From positions 10,326 to 74,325 of the forward strand of contig KN888292.1 of assembly GCA_000934455.1 (NCBI GenBank): a stretch of 64,000 nt of DNA, written 5' to 3'. Origin of the DNA: Apostichopus parvimensis (Eukaryota; Echinodermata; Holothuroidea; Aspidochirotida; Stichopodidae). The notes under the pieces were generated by a model, which saw nothing but the letters and a program-made list of their open reading frames with translations, was not told the origin of the DNA and searched no databases. Numbering within the stretch: position 1 is the first letter of the stretch; every line of letters starts with the position of its first letter. Shown one piece after another: positions 12,140 through 23,000 of the stretch. The position numbers and the translations under genes are program-made.

Positions 12140-13150
12140 GACCTATTCAAATGTGTTGCTTTGTAGTATTGTTGAGCGGAGTCTTCAGTGGATTTGGTAT
12201 TTCTGCTTTGCGAATTGTGGTTTGGTTCTTTTCCTTCACTGCAACGATGATGAATTGAGAGAATTGAAAGAGAAAAATGAAATTGCAATAAAACTTAGAG
12301 GCGAAGAAATCATTGACGAAAGAAAATGAGCAAGAAAATTTAACAAAAGAGGTGGGTTTTTATTAATCCTACAGAAGTACAGGGGCGGGGCGGTGGCCAA
12401 ATAAGAGAGGAAGGTGAATAGCTGTTTGAGGGCCGAAACGTTGTTGGTAGCCTTCCGTTACTTCTATTGACACATCTGAAATTTCCCCTGAAGCTTCGCG
12501 TAATCTTCACAGAACCTTCAAGTTTTCAATAACTTAATATCACTGCATACAAATGACATGATGTTCATTCACACTGCAGTTAACACACTTCTGTTTTTCC
12601 TACCACAACACAATCAGCCTATTCATTTCTGATAAATGCGTTTGGAAAAACATTATTTTTGTGTTTCTCTCTTGAGGTGGGACGATGAGAATTTTTTCAT
12701 TTAATTATTTTGTTACAGCTGCTTAGCAGAATGTGAAAATAACAACAACAAAAAGGAAAAAAACAACAACAACGAAACACCCAAAGATTCCGAACTAAAA
12801 TGGTATTTAGAGACTTTCTGGGTTTTATGGCATCATGAACATGTGATGCAGTGGTGTGAGCAAATGCGGGTCAGCGTAGGGCATGAAGGCTACCCATCCC
12901 ATCGTCAAAGCAGGGCAAATGGTGCAGTCGGGCGATTTTTAACATTCAGCCAGGCAAGAATTAGACCACTGCTAAGGTACGTGTGTACACCCCCCCCCCC
13001 CTTTTTTAACCTCACACAAAAATCGAGTGTTATAATTAGCACAACCTTGCGTATTGAGCTAATTATAGACCTAATTTATAGTATAAAATATACTTCAGAT
13101 TGCAGTATTTGATATTTCTAAATTTTAATATGCGACTCACCGTCAATGAC
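12140..13150. other. Non-coding stretch
   Basis: No gene recognised. A poly-C/poly-T run at 12990-13006 may reflect assembly uncertainty. Confidence 0.4.
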
Positions 13151-13157
13151 CCAACTT

Positions 13158-13575
13158 AGAGCCACCCTCCTCCTTTATGAAAATACTTTAGTTTCCTACC
13201 TAAACCTGTTGTCCGGGGAAAATTGGCTCCACACCTTTGAAATTCTGTACACGCCAATGCAATGGTGTGACCGCTGGTTACATGTTACCAACAGTAACTG
13301 TGGCTTCTGAACCTAGTAAGGAAATGGTGGCCCATGGAATAATAAACGCTCGTTTATAACTCCATGGGCGGACAGGGTCTATTAACACCAACTATACATA
13401 TTTGGATAGCTCCATTGGATGAGCACACTGCTTGTATTCCTGACGTCACTGGTTTAAATCCAGTTGTAGCCACTGATATTTCTTCTTTCAACATGACGAT
13501 ATTACCATATGTAGCACAGACAGGTGTACCCGGATTAACCCACAGTATGTTTAGCACAAAACAGAAATAATGATA
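13158..13575 (+). repeat. Interspersed repeat of about 420 bp, copy 1 (tRNA-like segment and hairpin)
   Basis: Closely similar to 14670-15126, with a shared left boundary (AGAGCCACCC) and unrelated flanks. It contains an imperfect hairpin (13330-13369) and a tRNA-like segment (about 13404-13472): A-box-like TAGCTCCATTGG, a D-arm CTC/GAG, and a T-arm with ACTGG and CCAGT around a 7-base loop (13448-13464). The right part from the hairpin to AAATAATGATA would fit a short tRNA-derived SINE; the left 170 bp is of unknown origin. Confidence 0.7.
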
Positions 13576-14032
13576 CTAGAGCACCAATGGTGCAGAAGCT
13601 CATACCTTTTCGAGCTCAAAAATGTAGGGCCCACAAAACTTTATGGCCCACCAAATTTCAGGCCATTTTTCAGATTCCACCAATTTTGGGCCCATGAGGC
13701 CAAACATTTTAGGTTCAAAGACAATTTTGAGCTCCCCCCCCTGTTCCCCCTCCATAAACAAGGCGGTTCTCAAACCTCTAGTCTCGCCTAGTTACACGAC
13801 AGTGTGTTAGAGTTAATACCAAATATAAAGTTATTTGCAGTCAGTAATGGACACTGGTAAGCAAGACTCTTAGGCAGTAATAGATTCCATAAGAAGACTA
13901 ATTTTCAGGCAGTATTGGTCATTGTAGGCATGACTCCCAGGCAGTACGGAGTACTGCTCTATACCTGTATGGTTCCCAGGCAGTTCTGGGTTAGGTTTAT
14001 AACAAGTATTATCTGGCCCTTTTCAACAGTAA
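13576..14032. other. Degenerate tandem stretch next to the gap
   Basis: The word AGGCAGT recurs at 13872, 13907, 13939 and 13978 with spacings of 32-39 bases, suggesting a decayed minisatellite that may continue into the gap. No gene seen. Confidence 0.45.
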
Positions 14033-14627
14033 NNNNNNNNNNNNNNNNNNNNNNNNNNNNNNNNNNNNNNNNNNNNNNNNNNNNNNNNNNNNNNNNNNNN
14101 NNNNNNNNNNNNNNNNNNNNNNNNNNNNNNNNNNNNNNNNNNNNNNNNNNNNNNNNNNNNNNNNNNNNNNNNNNNNNNNNNNNNNNNNNNNNNNNNNNNN
14201 NNNNNNNNNNNNNNNNNNNNNNNNNNNNNNNNNNNNNNNNNNNNNNNNNNNNNNNNNNNNNNNNNNNNNNNNNNNNNNNNNNNNNNNNNNNNNNNNNNNN
14301 NNNNNNNNNNNNNNNNNNNNNNNNNNNNNNNNNNNNNNNNNNNNNNNNNNNNNNNNNNNNNNNNNNNNNNNNNNNNNNNNNNNNNNNNNNNNNNNNNNNN
14401 NNNNNNNNNNNNNNNNNNNNNNNNNNNNNNNNNNNNNNNNNNNNNNNNNNNNNNNNNNNNNNNNNNNNNNNNNNNNNNNNNNNNNNNNNNNNNNNNNNNN
14501 NNNNNNNNNNNNNNNNNNNNNNNNNNNNNNNNNNNNNNNNNNNNNNNNNNNNNNNNNNNNNNNNNNNNNNNNNNNNNNNNNNNNNNNNNNNNNNNNNNNN
14601 NNNNNNNNNNNNNNNNNNNNNNNNNNN
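14033..14627. other. Assembly gap 1 (595 N)
   Basis: A run of N only. Open frames drawn through it are meaningless. Its flanks are repeats and a poly-C run, which explains why assembly failed here. Confidence 0.98.
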
Positions 14628-14669
14628 CGCCCCCCCCCCCTTGGCAAATTCCTGGCTACGTGCCTGCAT

Positions 14670-15126
14670 AGAGCCACCCTCCTCCTTTATGAAAATACTT
14701 TAGTCTCCTACCTAAACCTGTTGTCTGGGGAAAATTGGCTCCACACCACAAATTCTGTACACGCCGCCAATGCTATGGTGTGACTGCTGGTTACATGTTA
14801 CCAACAGTAACTGTGGCTTCTGAACCTAGTAAGGAAATGGTGGCCCATGGAGCTATAAACCCTTGTTTATAGCTCCATGGGCAGACAGGGTCTATAAACA
14901 CCAACTTTACATATTTGGATAGCTCTATTGGATGAGCACACTGCTTGTATTCCTGACGTCATTGGTTTAAATCCAGTTGTATCTACTGATGTTTCTTCTT
15001 TCAACATGACGATATTACCATATGCAGCACAGACAGGTGTATCTGGATTAACCCACAGTCTGTTTAGCTTCAAGACCTCAAGTTACAACGACATAAATAA
15101 TGCTATAATAATAATAATAATAACAA
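14670..15126 (+). repeat. Interspersed repeat, copy 2, with perfect 18-bp hairpin and (ATA)n tail
   Basis: Second copy of the unit at 13158-13575. The hairpin at 14843-14882 is perfect: an 18-bp arm starting GCCCATGGAGCTATAAAC, a four-base loop, and the exact inverse. The tRNA-like segment is at about 14917-14985 with an intact T-arm (one G-T pair). It ends in an (ATA)n tail (15104-15123), as SINEs often do. Confidence 0.72.
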
Positions 15127-16053
15127 CAGAAAGACATGGATAATATGGGGTTCATCTCTCTCTTGGCTGAGATTTATTTCGTCTCTTTACAGTGCAAGGA
15201 CAGTTTACATTAGTAATAAAGCAGTGTGTAGATTTTCATTAGCAATGAAGTGTACACTTAAAACCATAGTCGTTAAATAATTGATTCAAAATCGATTCAT
15301 GAAGACGAAGAAAAACATGATGTCATAGACCTTATTTGTGAAATGAACAATAAATTATAACTATGGTTTCAAAGTAAATTACTGGGAAAAGGTTTTTTGA
15401 CATAAAGTGGACACTTCACTATCTAGCATAAGTTACTTTCTCTAACTGGCTAAAAAAAATACTCAGTTCGAATATTTAAAAAAAATAACCATTCCACAAA
15501 GGCTTTAAAATATTTCAGGATGACCTATGTAGCATTTGTTAAAGTGTAAGGAATAAAACCAATTTTATCGATTACACCAAATCATGTTTCTAAAACTTTG
15601 GGGAAGAGACCATGCACTTACTTAGAAAGTTGAAGTGGAAAATGCCAAAACTCAGTAAAGAGACTCAGTGAACATTTTTTGGAAAAGTCTGGTACATAAA
15701 TGCATCTTCATATCAAACTGAATACAGTGTACTAGTGATGGGTTGTTACAAACTGAATATTCAGAGTATGACTAATTCCAGCATCTTATTAACAAAAGAA
15801 CACACTTCCTTTACATATCGATCTCGCACGACAACAATTGTTTTTTTTTGGGGGGGGGGGGGGGAGGTGCCTTACTTAAACTGCAGATATTGATGGTTTT
15901 GCATGTACACGAAAAACAGCAAACAGTTAATTATTTGCAGTAATTATTCAAGCCTCTGGGTTCCATATTGTTAACAACTTGATACAGCTACAAGCTGACT
16001 AGACTTGGTAAATCATTACTTTGGCAGACTTGTATTAAAGAAATGCCAGTCAA
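15127..16053. other. Non-coding stretch, possibly distal 3' UTR or downstream of ABLIM
   Basis: No gene seen. A minus-strand AATAAA lies in CGAAATAAATCTC near 15169-15176. A G run sits at 15850-15864. Confidence 0.35.
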
Positions 16054-16353
16054 TCCAGGTTAGCAGTGTCAATGTCACATTAACATAGTCTCTTACATAA
16101 CTGTTCAGTCACTTCCAAGCTAGCAGTGTCAATGTCACATTGACACACTCTCTTACATAACTGTTCAGTCACTTCCAGGCTAACAGTGTAAATGTTACAT
16201 TAACACAGTCTCTTGCATAACTGTTCAGTCACTTCCAGGCTAGCAGTGTCTATGTCACATTGGCACAGTCTCTTACATAACTGTTCAGTCACTTCCAGGG
16301 TAGCAGTGTCAATGTAATACTGGCACAGTCTCTTGCATAACTGTTCCTTCAAG
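16054..16353. repeat. 60-bp minisatellite, five units
   Basis: Units start at 16054, 16114, 16174, 16234 and 16294, each with TCCAGGCTAGCAGTGTCAAT and CATAACTGTTCAGTCACT or near variants. The last unit is degenerate at its end. Divergence between units is modest. Confidence 0.92.
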
Positions 16354-19351
16354 TGAGTCATAAGCTACTTGGTCAGTGCTGACCTTGGTAACTGACTCCT
16401 TTCACTAGCTTAGCTTGTGGTTATCTTAGGTGATCAGCATCCATGTGAGGTGCTATGATTGACAATAAGACATAAATCTAGATACAGGCTACGGAGATGT
16501 CTGCCTCATGTGCAGCTGGACAATATTATAACAGCTAAGGATGTTTGGGCTACCATACGCTGTAAGACACAGTCAACAGTTGTTGTAGAGAATGGTTAGT
16601 CTCTGGATGTCTAAGTACTTGTCCAGAACTATACTGCTACAAGACTGCACTACCAAACTAGTCACACACTTCATGCCATGTTAACAAGGACATATATTCT
16701 TCAAAGAGTTCACTGAAAAATAGAACCATACTTACAAGGGGCCCTCAATGTTTGCATGAAACAAAAAAACCTGTCCGACCATATAAACACAAGCCCCATC
16801 CAAAATTAAGTGTTTGATAGTAAATAAAGAATAAATGAAAACAAAGCAAATAAAAAGATAACCATTAATAAGATACTAAAATATGAAGATATTAGTTCAA
16901 GCAGATCTCAGCACGTACACATTGCCACATCGACAAACAAATTGAGACTGTATATATTTATATATATACATGCTTTCCATAGTATTCGGTACGATAATAA
17001 TAATTAGTTGTTCACCGGTGCTAACGTTACAGAGTGGTGATAATTAACATGGGCAGAAGTAGTAGTAGTAGTATATCGGTTTTGTGTATAAACTAGATGT
17101 GACAAGCAGAAAGCTGTCTCATATACAATGGTAGATTTTCCTCACAACTAAAGTTCCTATATTTAAAAGTGTGAAATATATAAGTTCTTTGCATTATAAT
17201 ACAATTTGTATTGAGCAATTGTTCACCAACGTCAGGCGATTGTTTCCAATTTCTGCGAGATACAGATTCTGCAGAGCTTTTTACAGAGGGAGGACAACTT
17301 CGAGCTAGAAGACATCATTTTATGTCTTTTAAAAAGTCAAATGAACACCAAAAAGCCCTCGCACATGATTATTTTCAACAGCACATCTACATTTTCGTTG
17401 CGGTCTGTATCTCACATCTTATAATAATGTGTTGCACACATCTTTTAATAATGTGTTGCACACATATAAACGGTATAGATTCATCATAACGAGCATTAAA
17501 TCAGGATGCCAGTTATTTTTTCTTTTAATTTAGAATACTGTAGTCATACCAGCTGAACCATGTTGTTGTTGTTGACATGTAATTTTTTTATATATTTTTT
17601 CTTTGTTTGTTGCCTTGTTCCGCTTTTCAAGAACATAAGCTGTAATATATTCTACATAATATCTATTAATTTCATACATAATTTTTTTTTATAGCTTAAT
17701 CCACATTTTGCGGAAGAATATTTGTCAGATAAAAAATAAATAGGATTTACCTCAATATTTTGTCCAAAAACAAAATTAAAAATCAAGCAGTCTTTTTCAT
17801 TATTTTTTTACAATGAACCAAGAAAAAAATAAAACAAAAGAAAAAGAAAACAAAGAGCAAAAACTCAAAGATAATTACAGAATTAAGAGACACATGCATG
17901 CAGTTGTTAATTTATCATTTATATAATTTTTTTGTTTTGATTTTAATATAACATTTCTGGCTAATATTATCCTAAGCTGACATTTCAAAGGCCTACGGCT
18001 CGTCATGATAGTGATTTGCTGCTGATTAAACCTTATAAAGGAGGCTCCATACAACTAACTGGTCTGTACATGTCTAGCACAATATTCTGAATATATACAA
18101 GTCTTTTGTACACAATAATAAAATACAACAACAACAGATCTGCCATTACACATCATCAATTTTAAAAAGCTTTGTAAAATGTTAGAAGGGTAGCCATGTA
18201 CAAAAGAATTTACTACCTTCTTCTTCACCCGAAAGGGGTGGAGGGTGGGGAGGAGTAGGGGGAAGGTGTGGAAGGGGGGCTAACAGAAATCTCTGGTGAC
18301 GAGGTTTACCTTGCTTTTGAATCATTGTCAACAGCAATTGCTACTCTGAGACAAGGCTAAGATATTAATCACAGGATGTCTACTGAATTTGTAACTTCAT
18401 CAAAATGTGATAAGCATATAAGCAAAGCAAAGAGAAGTCTCAATTTATTTTAGAGAGAACATCAAGCATACTAATTAAATTGCTATGTGGAAATATTAAT
18501 TTTGTGCACTTTACGTATAGAAAAGGGGTCCAGGGTCACATAAGGTGAGATACAATGCCATTCAGGAGGGTAAAAATGAAATTTGGGCCAGACAGAGTCT
18601 AGTCATTGGCGAGCTCCAGTCAACTACTGAGAGGGAAGTTGTTTAATAATCAGTATCTCAACCATCTACTATCAATGAATAAGACACTGAGAATATTCAT
18701 TCTGAGTATGACCCTGCTGCATGTTACGATTAAAAGTCACTATATCCAGAAATGGCGAGCACCCACCCAAAATGTGGTTAACTAAATTTAAACGGTATTC
18801 ATTCATTCATTTGTCAAACTGAAACCTTCTGGTGGATGGTGCTGCAGACATCGCATTGTTTTTATATCACTGTCGTCATTTTTCGTCATCCTCATCATCG
18901 GCATCATCATTGTGGCAAGACTAGCGCCCTCTAAAGGAAGACCTACTCTGAAATCCATCCGCAGGTTTGCTATCCACCTTCCGTTGTTGAAAGCATAACA
19001 CACCGCAGCTATTAAGGAGAAACAGAGAGGCTGCATTTCACTTGAGATGGCAAAGCAGACTTGAGGAGGATAAAAGTATCAGTGTTCTCCTGAAAGTGAA
19101 AAGCCCTTGCAACAGCCTTAGTGTGTGATGAGTATGTTAGTAGATTTTGATTAACTATAACAAGATTTTGGGTAAGCTCTTTTCTACCAGTATTTTGCAA
19201 AGAGAATCATCTAGAAAATTCTGCTTAGAATCATCATACAAATCTAATACGAATAATTCAACAGATGATCTGAACGTGTCAAGACATGTTGTTAATAAGA
19301 CATAAATACAGGACTCAACAAAGCTCCGACAGTTAAGTATTTACCGGTGAT

Positions 19352-19357
19352 TTTATT
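19352..19357 (-). terminator. Candidate poly(A) signal of ABLIM
   Basis: AATAAA on the minus strand about 600 bases after the stop codon, followed by a TTTGTTGAG-type T/GT-rich stretch. Longer 3' UTRs using later signals (for example near 15170) are equally possible. Confidence 0.35.
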
Positions 19358-19490
19358 GTTTGGTGTGAAATGAGGGACTGACCTATTTATCTCTCTGTTT
19401 TATTCTCCAATGATTAGAAGTAACATCAATACCACTACAGTATCTATTTACTGCTACATGAGATATATCGGTTCCGCTGCACTATTATGA

Positions 19491-19595
19491 TTAATAATAA
19501 CAATAACCATAATAACAACAATAATAATAATAACAATAACAATAATACCAATAATAATAAAAATAACGATAATAATAACAATAACAATAATAACT
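19491..19595. repeat. (AAT/AAC)n microsatellite
   Basis: Mixed AAT and AAC trinucleotides with interruptions. Confidence 0.85.
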
Positions 19596-19951
19596 ATAGT
19601 GACCATCTCACACACTGATCTCCTTCTTGCATACTGCCTTCCTCATTACATCCTGCTCAACCAATAACCTCTCCTGATACATCCTGAATTCCCCTGCTCC
19701 CAAACAGTATCTCCTTCATCCTGACCTTCCCACCCCATCACTACCAATTCTCCATCCTTACTACACCCATATATAAAGTCCATCTCCCCACAAATCACCC
19801 CCGCCTTCCCCTATCTCACATCTGCCTGCCATGATTGTACATCCTGCTTCCAATGCAGTTTCATTTCCCTCTCTCTATAATTGTATCTCTATGGTTATAC
19901 ATGGTCATACTCACTTGTGAACAGAACACGAGCTAGTTGCAATAAGCAGTG

Positions 19952-20065
19952 TCAGAACAGTAAGGCTCTCTTCTTGAGGGTTGTCTGCTTCCATCTCGGT
20001 AAATGAAGAAACTGGTCATGGTTCATCCCGAAAGCCCGGTAGAAGTCATGATCTGATAAGTGTAA
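19952..20065 (-). CDS. ABLIM: ABLIM last coding exon: villin headpiece, C-terminal subdomain and stop
   Basis: Reads LHLSDHDFYRAFGMNHDQFL, then HLPRWKQTTLKKRALLF and TGA. This is the actin-binding headpiece core: hydrophobic core residues, LPxWKQ, LKK and the terminal LF are all present, and the protein ends at the canonical Phe. The acceptor is TTTCAG. The match to villin (HLSDEDFKAVFGM, LPLWKQQNLKK) is very close. Confidence 0.95.
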   Translation of the reverse strand, partial: LHLSDHDFYRAFGMNHDQFLHLPRWKQTTLKKRALLF

Positions 20066-23000
20066 CTGAAACAGAAGAAAATTAAAACAAAATTAACATA
20101 TTCTACATTCAGCTGTTCTTTAACTGCTCTGTTAATTAATTTAGCACTGTATTAATACTTCATGCCCTTCCATAAGAAGAGATGACATTTTTTATGTGTT
20201 CAACGTTTGTTTTATGAACTGGTTGATCCTGTCCCAATGAGATTGCAGTGGACAGTCTAAATCCTCCTGCAATGAAGCCAAAGTCAGCAAATCCCTCCAA
20301 GATACGAAGACAAAAACAGTGCATTAATCAGGTTATTGACAAACACGATAATCTTAACTGAGGATTAGCTTTGTCGACCATTGTTTATCATAGTTTTAGC
20401 CATGGATTAGTTTGTCAAAAGTTTTCCAGGAACTTTAAGCAGGTTCTTGACCTCAATCTGATTTAAAGAAATTGAGGATGGTCAAAATTAGACAATCCTT
20501 CGGAGAGGAAAAACTGCAACTGCAAGATGTGTAAAATGGGTTTGACCATTTGTGCCTGTTGCCTTGATAAGATGTCACCACAAGATGTGTAAAATGGGTT
20601 TGACCATTTGTGCCTGTTGTCTGGATCTATATTTGAAGGTATTACTCATCTCCTAGAGGGCACACTTCTCCACTAAGAGAGTATTAATGAACTGAAGAGA
20701 TGGTTTAAGGGTGGTTGTCAACTTTAATATATGAGTTCTCTACCTTTTATGTATGCAACAATTAAACTGATTAAACTGATAAAAATAACTTTTTGTCTGG
20801 ATCGAGTCATCCTTTAACTTTTCATCACAGCCACAGAGTTTCCAATAGACCTTCATTTCACATCTTAACAGATCATTGACAAGCCAATCAAGCCTTATCA
20901 CAGTTATGAAAATTCTACCTGATAAGTTAAGAGAGAAGAATACAACTGTAAAAGTTTGACAATTTTAGTGGTCTTTCCATCCGAGCAATGGCTGAACTCA
21001 CCTCTAAGTTTCCTCTGGAGACATCTTTAGGGAGTCTGTAATTGGTTGTTATCAACAGCTCAAGAGGATAAATCTATCAAATGGGAAGAGAAATGTCCGA
21101 GATAAAAACAAACCATCAACAGAATATATCAAAATGGTGGGAGGCCAGGGATATTAAGTAAAATGAAAGGGTTGAAGTTTTACTTACAATAGTCTTACAG
21201 ATAATCAAGCATTCACTCAGCCTTAATTTTATCACGGAGTGAATTTTCAGCTGAAGACATTATTGTAAAGAACCCAGTGAGGATGTCAGAAGTGACGGTG
21301 TCAAGAGTGGGAGTGCCTGGGGAGGGGAGGGGGAGGGGTGAGGGTCAAGGCATGATAGCCCTGGGAAGATGGGAGTGATAGAAACAGGGGTGATGGTGCC
21401 ATGTTGTCAGGGATCAAGATTTTAGAAATGAGGGTGCTAGGAGGGTGTTAAACAGAGAGTTTTCCAGGATGGAGTTCAAAGTCGGATCAGGGGATCATTT
21501 AATGGATACAGACTTGTAATTTCATGTTGATGCCATATTATGGTAATTAACTCAACAAGCATTTTGCTAATCAGGAAGACAACAAACGAGATACCAGATA
21601 TCACACTCTTGGCTCCACACCTGTATATAAGATCACTTGGATGCTGGTAATTCTTTGGGATGTAAGAAAACGTCAGATTTTCAAATTGCATTGCAAGTTT
21701 TATATTCGAAATCCTTAAAAAATCAAAACTTTAAAAATTTACAGCATAGCTTAACAATTCTATATAATGATAATGATGATTCAAATGATTTAATAATTTT
21801 ATAACTTTGTTTAAATGATGACCTTAGGCAGAATTTTAGAATTTTCATTGCACAGTGCCTCAAACAGTGCCACATTTAATAAGTACTAGTAATGTTTCTT
21901 TAGCTATTCCAGTATTGAAGATATTCATCTTTAAATCTCTGGAATGATCCTTTAAGGCTAAATTGAGATGGCTCCTCAGTGCAGACCTTAACTGAATTGA
22001 TAATATTAATTCAATGTTTCATAAATTCTAATGAAACAACTAAAATATGTTCTTTCTAACTTCACATAGTAAGCAACAGAGCAACATTGGATGAAATTTC
22101 GACACCATTTGTCGATGACAAATTGTAAAGAATTGTGAAGACTTATCAATTCGAGCCATGAAAGTCTTCTGCTTTTTCAATTGAGGTACAGACCTAATGG
22201 TCTGTGTGTAAGACTATGCCGTCTTGACACTTTCATTAACAGCCTAAGATGTTTAGAGGGATAATATTCAAAACTAAAAAGGAGTACAAAAATACAATCT
22301 GGGCAGATAGCAGTATTTAGTATTACACTGTCTACAACATATGAAAATTAATTTTGTGCCTTAAGTCACCCTAAAAATTAAGTGGAAATATATTTAGGTA
22401 CTACATAAAAGATAGAGTAACCAAGGGTGGAGAGGAAGGAGAAAATTGGGAGGGGTGGGGGGTGGGAGGTGGCAGACAACCTGTAAAATGAATATGTATT
22501 AGGTTGCATCAATATCTGATGAATAAATTAACAAATCAATAATCATGCAATGTTCAAATGTTAACACCTTGACATCATAATCTGGAAGAACAAGATTGTT
22601 CACACACCGCTGTATAAATCCTGTGATCATAATTAAAGGTTAAATGGGTTAAAATGCTAACAAGAGAACAGAACCTACCATTGGTGTATCAGAGGATCGG
22701 GATGGAGATGAAGATGCAGGATGCTTCTGGTTACCGTGGCAACAGGGTAAGAAGAGGGAATGAAGATACATACAGTCATTTTGTTAGTGTGCATACAGAC
22801 AGGTAGGATGTGTTATCATTAATGTTAGAATGTCAGTCATTCACATAAATAGACGCTGTCTCCTCAAAGGTGCATGACTTACGTCAACTTCATTCTGATT
22901 CGTTTTAGAAAGTTTTATTGAAAACTTTTTCCGGAATACCACAATTTGTAAAATGCCCATGTTTGGCTGACATTCTGGATTAAAACACAGAATTTTACAA

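Larger units (their letters stand above)
16354..19951 (-). other. Region downstream of the ABLIM stop; likely contains its 3' UTR
   Basis: It directly follows the stop codon in the minus-strand sense and shows no coding exon. It contains (AGT)n near 17060-17075, AT-rich tracts and an (AAT/AAC)n microsatellite. The true 3' end cannot be fixed from sequence. Confidence 0.45.

Noticed and set aside
12366-12390. CAGGGGCGGGG as another hAT-like end
   Set aside because: No matching inverted end or target duplication found nearby; a similar word at 49312 is also alone.
13915-14703. Long open frames through the N run
   Set aside because: They exist only because N is read as open; same for 38326-38736.
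18803-19036. 77-codon minus-strand open frame downstream of the ABLIM stop
   Set aside because: Low-complexity Met/Asp stretch, no start or splice context, lies in the probable 3' UTR.
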